Part shown: one piece after another, positions 51,686-61,885 of the stretch | How the letters are laid out: each line of letters starts with the position of its first letter | Position numbering within the stretch: the stretch's first letter is position 1 | Source of the DNA: Diaporthe sp. PMI_573 | Lineage: Eukaryota; Ascomycota; Sordariomycetes; Diaporthales; Diaporthaceae | Length of the DNA stretch: 64,000 nucleotides | Reading direction: 5' to 3' | Assembly (NCBI GenBank): GCA_021399435.1 | Contig: JAJTUP010000026.1 | Span: 124,001 to 188,000, forward strand | Program-made: the position numbers and the translations under genes | Notes under the pieces: model-generated | What the model was told of the DNA's origin: nothing | Seen by the model: only the letters and a program-made list of their open reading frames with translations | Database searches by the model: none

Positions 51686-53600
51686 CTAGACAGGCGACGG
51701 GTGCTGGCAGCAGGTCTCCTCACACACGAGCCCCCATCGGCTCTCATACCATGGTCCTGCAGGTAAATCCGGGGCCGGGCGTCGGTCGGGTTCGGTCGGA
51801 GGCTTCGTCTTGGGGGGGGGAGGGGGGGGAGGAAAAGCAAGACTGGCGAAAGGAAGCAGGGCAAAAAGGACTTATACCAGCAAGGGCGTGGTAGTATGGC
51901 AGTCGTCAAAACATTTCAGTGAGGCGCAGGGGACCAAGCAAAAGTGTATGAGATGATAGGAAGTGTTTTGGGAGGTTGGAGATGGGACGAGTAAGAGACA
52001 GGCTGTGGTGGCGTCCACGGCTGCCGATGAGCCAGTCCAAGTCCGCAACAGACAATGGCCGATCTCGTGCCCGGTGCCTGTCGATCTTCCGATGCGGCGG
52101 GACCCCGGCGAGTGCTCTGTCGGAGGGGAAAGAGACAAAGAGGAGCGAGCACACAGACACAATCTTCAGACACGGATGCACCCAGCACGCGTACTCATCC
52201 GCGATCCACAGCATACTGCCGGACTTGTCGAGTGGCCCGGCTCTGCGGTTAAGCACAGCAATCGCAGAATCATTAGTGCAGTTCTTGGGGCGAGATCGAC
52301 GTCGACGCCTCTTGCGTCATGCGCATGATACACAGGCGGTTTCTCCAGCAGGGCAGCAGGGCAGCAGGGCCAGGAGATGTGGGGAGCAGCCCAGCAGCCC
52401 AGCAGCCCAGGAAGAGCTACCCCTGAGTTTTCTAGCCTGGGCAGAGGGGCAGATTGCCCAGCACACCAACCCACCACCCACTGTGGTATTGACGCTATGT
52501 CTGTCTGTCTCGCCCACCGAACGGGATCTCTCTGGCCCGCCATCCGCCATCCGAGCATCCCGCGTAGCCACACGGCGAACGTTTCAAGCAGCCCCAAAAC
52601 ACACCCAACTTACCGTGTAGCCCACACAACACACTTCAGATGAACAACAAGGGACATGAGCCCCCCCCATTCTCCCATTGGGGTGCCCAACCGCGGCAGA
52701 TCCCACGCCCTGCCGAAACCCAGATGCGGGAGCGAGAGGAAACGAGATGGTCAAATTCAAGCAGAAACCCGCATCACCACTCTGTAATTGGAATCTGTGG
52801 CTTGAGAGGCCCCGCCTGGTTGAGACACATGCCAGATGTGGACGCACCCACAGGGAGACTAGCATCGTTCACACACACACAAAGACAGAAGACACAGACA
52901 CAGGTACACGCGTACGTTCCTACCCACACACTCCCATCCAAAACCTTCCAGCTCGCTTCTCGGATCCCGAAGTGACGCCCCCGTCCGAAGCCAACCCGCC
53001 AAAGGCAACATCGGAAACAATGCCATCTTCCGGAGCAAAAGTCATGTAGTCCAATTTAGTCAGAGTAGTCCCAGTCAGGCTACACTGGAATGGCCAGAGC
53101 CGGAATGTGCCATTATTCAAACCGTTCTGAGAGCCTGCTTACACCCCCCCCCCGGTTGTCCCCTCCCTTGCCAGAGGGCATGCCGTCCACCTTACCAGCA
53201 ACATGGTGACTATGCACTCGATATACTGTGAATCAAGTCCCATGCTTCAAATTGTAAACAAGGTAGCATCTCACTTTCATTGCTCGCGTAGAACAACAGA
53301 CAAGAAGACCACAAAGTTTTCGACCACAAAGTCAAGTAACGCTGCAAGTACCAAACACCAACACCATAACCGCCAGCCCCCCAAAAATAACTATAGCCGA
53401 CCAGTCCCCCCCCCCCTTAAGGTAAGAACTGCACCTACCGTCCTCATTGCAAGCGGCGTGTCAGCGGCCGTGTACTCAGACTTGACTCCATTGCCCCCCT
53501 CTAGAAGCTGCAATTCCAGGCCAGCCGCCACTCCTCCCCTTCTCGGACAGATTGTACAACAGAAGTTACAGCAGAACAACAACTCTTCCCCATCCACTGC
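51686..53600. other. Intergenic, 1.9 kb, with low-complexity tracts
   Basis: Promoter side of the carboxylesterase gene and 3' side of DGA1, both on the minus strand. It contains G-runs near 51812-51832, C-runs near 53147 and 53405, a GGCAGCAG/AGCAGCCC tandem block at 52347-52412 and a CACACA tract near 52870-52890. No gene supported. Confidence 0.5.
52347..52412. repeat. Two adjacent 8-nt tandem arrays
   Basis: Three units of GGCAGCAG, a short spacer and then three units of AGCAGCCC. Simple-sequence tract in intergenic DNA. Confidence 0.7.
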
Positions 53601-55696
53601 TCAGCTCAGGAATTCCATCTCCTCGATGCGGTCCCGCGCGAACTCGTCCTTGTACCGGTCCCAGACGGCCATCAGCTCCTCGACGTACAGCTCGTGCAGG
53701 CGGTCGACCTCGGCGTTGTCCGGGTTGTCGGCCTGGACGACCTTGATGGGCCGCCCGACCACAATGTTGAGCGGCCGCCGGTACGGCATCATGCCGACGT
53801 CGTAGTTGAAGATGCCCCGCCCGTGCAGCAGCGGCACCGTGAACTTCCACACCCGCAGCACGTGGCGCTGCAGGCCGTGCAGCCACGGGTGCTTGTGCGG
53901 GTCCAGCTGGTCGTACAGGTCGTTCTCGCCGAACGCCATCACGGGGACCAGGTCCGCCCCCGTCCGGATCGCCAGCTTCACGAAGCCCTTGCGCTCGTTG
54001 ATGATGAGCCGTGCCGTGCGCGGCTGCGCTTCGAGTGACTCGCGCGCCCCGCCCACCACGATTGTCACCGCCCGCCCCATGCCCTCTCCGTTGCGGCCGC
54101 CGCGCGTCAGGATGTTGGTGATGGACTCCTTGCTGACCGACAGCACCCCCATCGAGAAGACGTACTCGCGGTACAGCGGCAGCCGGAAGTTGGAGTCGAG
54201 TGTCAGCAGGCTGTTGGTGATGCCCGGGAACTTGTCCGAAAACCCCAGCGCCTCCGTCGCGAACGCCGCCCACGCCCCGTGTGAGATGATCCCGTGCGGA
54301 TGGTACCCGAAGATGTACTTGCGCGTCGGGAGGAGGTCGTGCGTCTTGTGAAGCTTGGCTGGGTAGTACTCGGCAAAGTACTTCCAGATGGGCAGCCTGC
54401 GGACCCACTCCTTTCGCCTCCTGAGCTTACCGTCGACGGCATCTGTCGCGAACAGGATCGAGACCAGATATATTATAACTAGAGTGGTGGTGAGAAATCG
54501 GCACGGCAATGGTCAAGTGACTGAAGCATGAACGACTTACGTAGAGGCCATAGCAACGGTATCGCACAGAATCCAAAGAAGATGGATAATGTGGTCCCCA
54601 TGCACAGACAATGGAATAGCACTGCCAAGGTCTGCAGACGACGTCTGAACGGCACCCTGAGCGGTGCCCACCGCAGTCCAGCGACTTCCGGGGCTTTCTC
54701 TTGGTCCCGCAGCCGCTCTGCCTCCTCCCCGCGATATTCTGCGTCCGAGGGGATGTCGGGGTAGTCGACGGCAGTAGAACCCCGGCTTGAGGTAGCAGAT
54801 GCGCTGCTCTCCGCAACACTCCTGGATTTTGTAGTAGCGTGCTCTGCGGCCTGGCCATTCTTCGTCGTGGTCGCGTCGGCCGGGCCCTCCTTGACAGCTT
54901 CTGCAAATGTCAAGCTGCCGGCTGCTGTAGGCTGAGCGTCTTTCTTGTCGCCATTCTTTTCCTCGGCGCCTTTGGCCTCTGGCCCGCTCGCATCACCACC
55001 GGACTCATCTGTTGCCGCGTGTTCCCCGTTGGTCTCTTTACTCGGGTTTTTTCCGTTGCTCTTCTCCTTGGCCTCTCCATGTTCTCCATTCGCGGCGTCG
55101 TCGGCTGGGTCCTCCTTGACGGCCTCAGCGTAAGATGCGGGCTGCGAGGGCTGATCCTCCGCGTTCGCCTTGCTCTTCTCCTTCACGCCGTTGGTCTTCT
55201 TGGACTTTCGCTTGCTCTTCTTGCTCCCGTTCGAATCAGTAGCCGGTGCCACGTCGTTTGCCGGCTGTTCAGCTGTACGACTGGTGTCAATATCCCCAAG
55301 ACCTCGTCTGTGAGCTCCACCCCGCCGGGGGGACCGGCTCGTGCAGTCATCGATGAACTTGTTCAGCACAGCCCCAGCATTAGCAGCAGGCCTCTGCGGC
55401 GCATTCTTCCCTCCGCCCAGATGCATGGCCCGCGGGGACCCAAGCGGGGAGAATGCGACTGCCATGGTGGAGGGGCAGACATTCTCCTTGCCCGGGGATG
55501 CGGTCCCGACACCTCCTACGCGCACAGCTACTGGAGAAGGCATGAAGAAGGCCGGATGCGTAGGTGGACTGCTGCCGGCGCTGCTGTGGCTGCGATCGTC
55601 CATCTCAGGCCCGAGTTGCGGTGGGTCAGGGTCCCGGTCCGCCGGCGCGGACGGCGTGGGTGTTTGTGCTGAAATCTCACCTGCATCATTAGCCAT
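53601..55696 (-). CDS. DGA1: Diacylglycerol O-acyltransferase 2 with a long N-terminal extension (two exons, 677 aa)
   Basis: Exon 1 (55696-54541) and exon 2 (54478-53601) join across a 62-nt intron (GTAAGT...CTCTAG), restoring a continuous hydrophobic segment (FGFCAIPLLWPLLIIYLVSI). The DGAT2 core follows: LPIWKYFAEYYPAKLHKTHDL, RKYIFGYHPHGIISHGAW with the HPHG motif near residue 445, GGARESLEAQ, and KGFVKLAIRTGADLVPVMAFGEN. It makes triacylglycerol from diacylglycerol and acyl-CoA at the ER and lipid droplets. Ahead of the membrane hairpin are about 330 residues of disordered Ala/Glu/Lys/Ser-rich sequence. This holds two copies of an 8-12-residue motif, SYAEAVKEDPAD (about 185-197) and TFAEAVKEGPAD (about 261-273), and a basic KKSKRKSKKTNG stretch. 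Yeast Dga1 is about 418 residues, so the extension is substantial. The extension's function is not visible. Confidence 0.92.
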
Positions 55697-56735
55697 GATG
55701 GCTGCCTCTTCTGGTTTCCGGAGTTCTTGCTGGAGACAGTAACTTGATAGGTACGCCGCGCAGTCTATGGTGGGAGACAGCAGGGGGTCCGGTCCGGCAG
55801 CCGTGAAGGAGCTGGGCAGAGCTCCGGGGCTAAGGTCACAAGCTTCTGCTTGGCTGCGTCAATTGGGTAGGGTTTCGGAGGGCACTCATATGTTCTTGAC
55901 ACGATGTGCTAAGCTCAAGCCAGGATGAGGTGATGGGGACCGAGGGAAAAGAGATAACGAGAGCGAGAATGGGAATGGGAATGAGAATGAGAATGGTCAG
56001 TTGCGATCGTCAGAAGATTCCGGGCTGTGGGAAGGCCCATAAGCAAGGGGCGGTCACTCGGCCAGCGACAGGGCGTCTTGCTGCTGTGGCCTCGCACTAT
56101 GGAATGACGTTTTGTGGAAGGTAGCTAAACGGCTGCTCTTTCTGCTGGGGACTCCACTTTCACATGCTGTGGTGAGACATGGCAGCGCCCACCCCGGCCC
56201 TGGCCCTGGCCGGCTGAGCGGAGCTTGGTTCACTTCCTGCCCTCATGGCAACCCGGTTAATACGACGTTTCATGCAGGAATTTGTCCTTACCTACCGTCG
56301 TTGTCACCTGTTCTCACCAGAAATATCACATTAGAGGCATTATCCTCACGTTGCCAGATCAAAAAGCTCCCCTCAGAGGAACCTATCGCAGCTGATAGCT
56401 ACTGCCATGCTTATTCCTGTTCTCTCCGTCGGAAGGCTTCCAAGCCAGCAAGAGTTGCAGCAACCCACTTGGAGTGGTAAATTGGCCAGGGCGACCAGGA
56501 GGTGATTGCACAGTTATCTTCCCAAAGAAATCCTGTATATGGTATCGATTGAAGGTTTCCCCTTGAGAGACTAACTTGTAGGAGACTGTTACCTAGGAAA
56601 CTAACCCCTTAGGAGGTTTTCTGTGGGATGCTACAGAGGTCATTATATAGGGGGTTACATACTGATGAGCTTTGCTCAGTTGTCTGCTACGTGGCCACGC
56701 ATCTATGTAGTAAACCTCCTAGGCCAGTACTTACT

Positions 56736-56885
56736 ATGCAACCTCTTGTAGGATAACCTCCTATAGGATATCTTCCTCTTGGATATCCTCCTGTGGGATA
56801 TCCTCCTGTGGGACATCCTCCTGTGGGACATCCTCCTGTGGGACATCCTCCTGTGGGACATCCTCCTGTGGGACACCCTCCTGTG
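56736..56885. repeat. 15-nt minisatellite, about ten copies
   Basis: Unit GGACATCCTCCTGTG. Copies from 56811 to 56870 are identical; 56781-56810 read GGATATCCTCCTGTG twice; 56871-56885 has one change. Leftward copies decay progressively (GGATATCTTCCTCTT at 56766, GGATAACCTCCTATA at 56751, and a weaker one at 56736). This gradient suggests recent expansion at the right side of an older seed. Confidence 0.9.
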
Positions 56886-57224
56886 GGAGAAGTGGGTAGA
56901 GAGTTAATGCAGCCACAGGCGGCTCCATAATGACGTTTTTGCCTTTTTTAAGGATGTGGCTGTAATATTGTATGTGACTGGTAATTGAGTCGTCTTAAAT
57001 GCTAGACTAGTCTGTTAGATAAAGCGATAAGACGCACAGGCCACCCACGGAGGGCGGCTTAAGTGTGTCTACAGTGCCCACCAACTTATATAGATGTTAC
57101 GAGCAGGCTTTGCCTTAGGAAGAAAGGAAAGAAGGAAGAAGCCTTCAGCAGCCCTTGGGCAGAAGGTGTAGGGCAGCGGGTCTTATCGATAAGTGAACCT
57201 ACAGGGGCCATCCCCGCTAGCCCT

Positions 57225-57290
57225 CAGCACCTGCCCTGGCCCTGGCGTGAAGCTTCACACTAGAAACTCAGCGCCAGGGCCGTGGTGCTG
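57225..57290. repeat. Bulged inverted repeat (hairpin)
   Basis: Left arm CAGCACC...GGCCCTGGCG and right arm CGCCAGGGCC..GGTGCTG pair over 7 plus 10 bases around a small bulge. The loop contains the palindrome TGAAGCTTCA. It lies about 330-390 bases upstream of the PRP28 start. Confidence 0.7.
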
Positions 57291-57301
57291 AATGCACGCC
57301 A

Positions 57302-57323
57302 GGTCCAGTCACTTGACTGGACC
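57302..57323. repeat. Perfect 10-base inverted repeat with 2-base spacer
   Basis: GGTCCAGTCA, CT, TGACTGGACC: perfectly complementary arms 295 bases before the PRP28 ATG and 12 bases after the larger hairpin. Could be an operator-like site or part of an inserted element's end. Confidence 0.8.
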
Positions 57324-57617
57324 CACTTATTCGCTTATCTTATCAGCCCAATAGCCTCCAAAACCTCAGCGACACCATTTCGCAGCTCTGCTGCTCTTTC
57401 CTTTCTCTTAGTTAGGCAACCATAGTTGTAAATCACCAATTCCTCATAATCAGTTTGTGCCTTTTGCCATTTCGACGTGAGGACCGTCTCAGTGGTCTGT
57501 GCAGAATCAGCTCTGCTAAATCGATCTACATCTTGCCTTCCGCCCTTGCCCTCTGTGTTTGTTCCCATCAGAAACCATCTCCACAGCCTCCCGCGACACA
57601 CACTCCAAGGCTCCGAA

Positions 57618-59729
57618 ATGGATGCGACAAAGAAAAGGAAGGCACCTCTCGACCTGGAGGAGCTGATCAGGAAGAAGAAAGAGGCCGATGCGGCCAAGAA
57701 GCCTCGTTTCATACCAAGAGCCGAAAGGCTAGCGCTCCAGGCCAAGAAAGCCGAGGAGGAGAAGCTACAAGAAGCAGAGAAGAAGCGCGAGCAGAAAGAA
57801 GCCCACGAGCGAAAGAGACGAGAGTTCCTAGCCCGAAGCGACCCCAGCGACCAGAACAACTCCAACTCGATACCCACCGGCCCCAAGGCTATGCGCTACA
57901 ATGGGCAGACGACCGGACAAGCAAACGGCGATAGTAAGAAAGATGCAGAGCAGAAAGGAAGCCAGGGCAAGAGTCGATGGGAGGAAGATGAGGAGAGACT
58001 CCGCAGGGAGCGGTACATGGGTCCTCCGGTGAACCAGAGCACCTTCTCCGCGAACAAGAAGCGAAAGAGAACAGGCAACAAGTTCAACTTTGGGTGGGAC
58101 AACTCAGAAGACACCAGCAAAGAACACGATCCCATATATGCCCAAAAAGCATCGTCACTAATCGGCTCTAGTCGGCTGGCTGGTTTCGGGGACGAAGCGA
58201 GGGAAGAGAATGCGAGGAAGTTCGCTGCTAGTCTGGCGCAAAAGTATCCTCAACGGGCAGAGGAATATCTGGAGCAGTTCGAGGCGGGCCAAAAGAAGTT
58301 GGCAGCTCGAAACATCCTTGGGAAGCACTGGTCCAAAAAGGAACTCTCCGAGATGCGCGAGCGAGACTGGCGTATCTACAAGGAGGATTTCGAGATTGCC
58401 ACGAAAGGAGGAGCAATTCCAAACCCAATGCGAAATTGGGGCGAGTCGGGCCTACCGAAAGATTTACTTGATGTTATCAAGCAGGTGGGCTACGACGAAC
58501 CTTCGCCTATCCAACGAGCCGCAATCCCCATCGCTCTACAGGCGCGTGACCTGATCGGAGTGGCGAAGACAGGTTCGGGCAAGACTGCTGCATTCCTGCT
58601 CCCTCTACTGGTCTACATCCGCAGCCTTCCGGCACTCGACGAATACAACAAAGCCGACGGCCCTTATGCGCTCATCATGGCGCCGACTCGTGAACTTGCC
58701 CAGCAGATTGAATCAGAGGCCAAGAAGTTCGCAGAGCCTCTGGGCTTCAACACAGTCAGTATCGTTGGTGGACACTCTCTCGAAGAGCAGGCTTTTGCTC
58801 TGAGGAATGGTGCCGAGATTATTGTTGCAACGCCAGGTCGTCTCAAGGATTGTATCGAGAGACGTCTGCTGGTTCTGTCTCAGTGTTGTTACATCGTCAT
58901 GGACGAAGCAGACCGCATGATCGACCTAGGCTTTGAGGAGGCACTGAACCAGATTCTCGACGCTCTCCCCGTCTCCAACGAGAAGCCTGACACGGAAGAG
59001 GCCGAGAATGCGCTGCTGATGAAGCAGAACATCGGCAGCAAGGATCTCAAATACAGACAGACCATGATGTACACGGCCACCATGCCTCCACTCGTCGAGA
59101 AAATCGCCAAACAGTACCTCCGACGGCCAGCCATAGTAACCATCGGCAACATCGGTGAGGCCGTCGACACAGTTGAGCAACGGGTTGAGCTCATCAACGG
59201 GGAGGACAAGCGGAAGAAGCGCCTTGGAGAGATCCTTCACTCGGGCCAGTATGATCCGCCCATCATGGTTTTCGTCAACATCAAGCGGAACTGCGACACG
59301 GTCGCGCGCGACATCAAGCGACTCGGTTTCAATGCCGTCACGCTGCACGGAAGCAAGACGCAGGAGCAGAGAGAGGCGGCACTGGACTCCGTACGCAAAG
59401 GCGAATCGAAGATCCTGGTGGCGACGGATCTCGCTGGACGTGGTATCGATGTTCCGGACGTCTCACTTGTCATCAACTTCAACATGGCGCCGAGCATCGA
59501 GGCATACACCCATCGTATCGGTCGTACGGGTCGTGCGGGCAAGAGTGGTGTTGCCATCACGTTCTTGGGCAGCGAAGACGATGACGTAAAATATGATCTG
59601 AAACAGATGATCATGAAGTCGCCGATATCCAAGGTACCGGACGAACTCAGAAGGGATCCGGCTGCTCAGCAGAAACCGGTCAGGGGTCGCAAGACAGAGG
59701 CATCTGCTTTTGGAGGCAAGTCTTGGTAG
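57618..59729 (+). CDS. PRP28: DEAD-box RNA helicase PRP28 (703 aa)
   Basis: Single-exon gene. The first in-frame ATG is at 57618 (MDATKKRKAPLDLEELIRKK); the frame is open further upstream but without an ATG. By homology it swaps U1 for U6 at the 5' splice site during pre-spliceosome activation. The N-terminal third is a charged region with an FIPRAER block typical of Prp28 proteins. The helicase core follows: the Q-motif (NWGESGLPKDLLDVIKQVGY ... PSPIQRAAIPIAL), motif I AKTGSGKT (about 316-323), PTRELAQQ, TPGRLKDCIE, DEAD (429-432), TAT, then ATDLAGRGIDVPDVSLVINF and HRIGRTGRAG (about 632). All core motifs look intact. The last 158 bases are duplicated in tandem directly after the stop (listed separately). 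Confidence 0.94.
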   Translation: MDATKKRKAPLDLEELIRKKKEADAAKKPRFIPRAERLALQAKKAEEEKLQEAEKKREQKEAHERKRREFLARSDPSDQNNSNSIPTGPKAMRYNGQTTGQANGDSKKDAEQKGSQGKSRWEEDEERLRRERYMGPPVNQSTFSANKKRKRTGNKFNFGWDNSEDTSKEHDPIYAQKASSLIGSSRLAGFGDEAREENARKFAASLAQKYPQRAEEYLEQFEAGQKKLAARNILGKHWSKKELSEMRERDWRIYKEDFEIATKGGAIPNPMRNWGESGLPKDLLDVIKQVGYDEPSPIQRAAIPIALQARDLIGVAKTGSGKTAAFLLPLLVYIRSLPALDEYNKADGPYALIMAPTRELAQQIESEAKKFAEPLGFNTVSIVGGHSLEEQAFALRNGAEIIVATPGRLKDCIERRLLVLSQCCYIVMDEADRMIDLGFEEALNQILDALPVSNEKPDTEEAENALLMKQNIGSKDLKYRQTMMYTATMPPLVEKIAKQYLRRPAIVTIGNIGEAVDTVEQRVELINGEDKRKKRLGEILHSGQYDPPIMVFVNIKRNCDTVARDIKRLGFNAVTLHGSKTQEQREAALDSVRKGESKILVATDLAGRGIDVPDVSLVINFNMAPSIEAYTHRIGRTGRAGKSGVAITFLGSEDDDVKYDLKQMIMKSPISKVPDELRRDPAAQQKPVRGRKTEASAFGGKSW

Positions 59730-59887
59730 GAAGTGAGGACGATGTAAAGTATAATTTGAAGCAGATGATCATGGAGTCGCCGATATCCAAGGTACCGAAC
59801 GAACTCAGAAGGGATCCGGCTACTCAGCAGAAACCGGTCAGGGGTCGCAAGATAGAGGCGCCTGCTTTTGGCGAGAAGTCTTGGTAG
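59572..59887 (+). repeat. Tandem duplication of the PRP28 3' end, period 158
   Basis: Copy 1 is the end of the PRP28 coding sequence (to TAG 59727-59729); copy 2 follows immediately and ends at TAG 59885-59887. Copy 2 keeps a full open frame of about 52 codons aligned codon for codon with copy 1, apart from one missing Asp codon. It differs by several synonymous changes (GGC/GGA, AGC/AGT, GAA/GAG, AAA/AAG, CTG/TTG) and some replacements (K/E, D/N, A/T, T/I, S/P). It has no start codon at its beginning and lies behind the PRP28 stop. Confidence 0.92.
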
Positions 59888-60262
59888 ATGCGCAAAGCGC
59901 TCCCGGTAGACTGAAGTTATATAGCTCTTGAGAATAAAGCTTAACGATTTAAATCTAATTGACTAGTATAGAGGTGGACGTCATCAGGATACTCGAAGTT
60001 GACAGTCACGGCTGCAGCGTCACTGTGCGCCGCCACAAACCTGGGCATGGATGCCATTTACACATACTACGGTGACTTGATTGCCAATTCACTTGCGAGC
60101 AGCCGGTCCGTTCTTGGCTGTCAACAATGACGGAGAGAGCGCTCTTGCAGTGAGTGACCTAGAGGATCCCAGCCGTAACCTTCATGAATTCTCTTGTATT
60201 GGAAGTGTAAACCAGATGCAAGTTTATGGAATTGTAACTACCTTCCCATCAAGCCAATCATC
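59888..60262. other. Convergent intergenic, 375 bases
   Basis: AT-rich sequence (TATATAGCTCTTGAG..., AACGATTTAAATC) between the duplicated PRP28 end and the 3' end of the HeLo-type gene. No gene seen. Confidence 0.45.
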
Positions 60263-61885
60263 CTACCAAGGGAGCTCCTGGTTTCTTGTTTCCACATCCA
60301 ATTCTGTAAAAGTACGCTGTCTCTTGGTTTGATGTCTCCCGGGTCCACTTTCATATGCATGCTCTTCATCTTGTATTTCCTTCCCGTAGTGCCGTTTGCG
60401 CCCGCTTTTCTCGTCGCAGTCCCTAATCGGAGAAGTCGAAGGGACTGGGTCGACTTCAACGTTTTCTTCCCAATGCTCCTCAATTTCCCTAAGTAGCCTT
60501 CTCACACGTTTGTATGAAGATCGCAGGATCTCATCCACCAAGTCGTCTTTGAAGAATGGGTGTGATACATTGAACCCTCCGTCTTCAGCCTTGATACTGG
60601 TTTCTTCTAGTGAGTTACCCATGATCCTCCGCCCGACTAACACTGTGATTGGCATTGTAAGCATGTCCTCTGCTTCAGACAAGTCTGCTCCAGAATTGAG
60701 AAACACTTCAGCTAACCAGCTCTCGTCCAAAGCCATTTCGTAGTTCTTGGGTGGTGGCTGATCAAGCCAATGTATCCACGGAGATGCACGCCCTCGATGT
60801 AGGTGTTCCAAAAAGCACTCATTCACGTTACAGCCCCTTGTGACTAATTCCTTGATGATCAGACGCGAATTTGGAACATTCTCAATATCGAAAATGAATC
60901 AAAGGAGTGGCTTACCAATAGCGTGATAACATGTGCTGAAACGTTGTCTCCATGCCCAACTCGCACGCGAACTTCATTGCCATATCAGGGCAACCGTTTT
61001 TCGAGGTGCGAAAATGCAGTTTGAGATACTCGTAATCATATCGCCAGTTTGTTCTCGATTCTCCAGTTCCTGCCGAGGGAGTGAGCAATTCCAAAATGTT
61101 TGCGACCTCCAGCAATGCACGGTGCAATACCTGCCGACGAAAGACTATACGCCCCGCCCGCCCAGAAGTTCAGAGTCCATCTTTCCTCAGCACCGTGCAT
61201 GAAAAGTGCGAGGCGACTGATTCGTTCGACGTGCTTGATATCTTGTCGCAGAAGCTTCACCGAAACCGATTGCTTCATTGGCACAATCTCTTTCAAACCC
61301 CTCACCAATTCCGAAAGATGTTGAATTAGACAGTCAAACTTCTCCGTGTCTCTTACTGCCCAACGGAACTTGGCCTTGAGTCTAAACTTTTGCTTGTCAG
61401 ATTCGGGATCAGCATTGACGACGGCCTCTGGCCGACTTTGCTCGTGATCCTGAAATGACTGATTGGCAGACTCAACGGACGGAACGTCGCTCACGCTGAG
61501 CCTCTGGAAGTCGCGTCGAAATCGTAGCAGTCTAGGGGCGCTCAAATTTGGAACGTGCTCCTTCTGGTCGATGCTCAAGCGTTGCATGCCATATCGATGT
61601 TCGAGTCCAGAGCTATCGCTCAGCAGGACCTTGGTGGATTCTAGAATGCGGGCGGTCGTATTTCGTCCTTGGGCTGTCTAAGCAGCAATCATAATCTTAG
61701 TGAACAAGCCTAACGTGCTCAGCCCACTGTAACAGAAGCGTTTTCTCGATATCCAATTTGACGCCCAAAATTTTGAAGTCCTTTTCCATAGATTTGGCGG
61801 TAGCAATCATCGAAAATAAATCGATGCAGTCCTTGAATGTGCCCGCGAGGGAGATGATGGAGATAGCCAAGCCAACAGCCTCCAT
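60263..61885 (-). pseudogene. Broken HeLo-domain gene with ankyrin-like C-terminal region
   Basis: From the ATG at 61885 the frame encodes MEAVGLAISIISLAGTFKDC, then FSMIATAKSMEKDFKILG and KLDIEKTLLLQWAEHVRL. This is a clear HeLo (prion-inhibition and propagation) domain start, the pore-forming cell-death domain of HET-S-type proteins. A TAA stop interrupts it at about 61698, although recognisable HeLo-like sequence continues for some codons past the stop and then shifts frame. The next frame (to about 61036) resumes with SDSSGLEHRYGMQRLSIDQK and KAKFRWAVRDTEKFDCLIQH, the second half of the domain. Another frame change occurs in a G-rich stretch near 61165, into a helical segment (VLHRALLEVANILELL). 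A last frame (to 60263) looks ankyrin-like (SRLIIKELVTRGCNVNE, WLAEVFLNSGADLSEAED). A 37-nt intron could bypass the first stop but is unusually short. No NTPase domain lies between the two ends. I read this as a pseudogene, though an unusual multi-intron gene is possible. Confidence 0.6.

Larger units (their letters stand above)
55697..57617. other. Intergenic, 1.9 kb, divergent promoters plus repeats
   Basis: Lies between the divergent starts of DGA1 and PRP28. It holds an inverted repeat of TAGGAGGTTT near 56610 and 56711, a 15-nt minisatellite (56736-56885), a hairpin-forming repeat (57225-57290) and a 22-base palindrome (57302-57323). The 56,500-57,050 part is AT-richer than its surroundings and could be a decayed insertion. 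No gene seen. Confidence 0.5.

Noticed and set aside
56736..56885. CRISPR-like array
   Set aside because: Units are 15 nt, directly abutting with no unique spacers, in a fungal genome: a minisatellite.
57477..57617. 47-codon upstream extension of PRP28
   Set aside because: It begins at a non-ATG codon; the conserved Prp28 N-terminus starts at the ATG at 57618.
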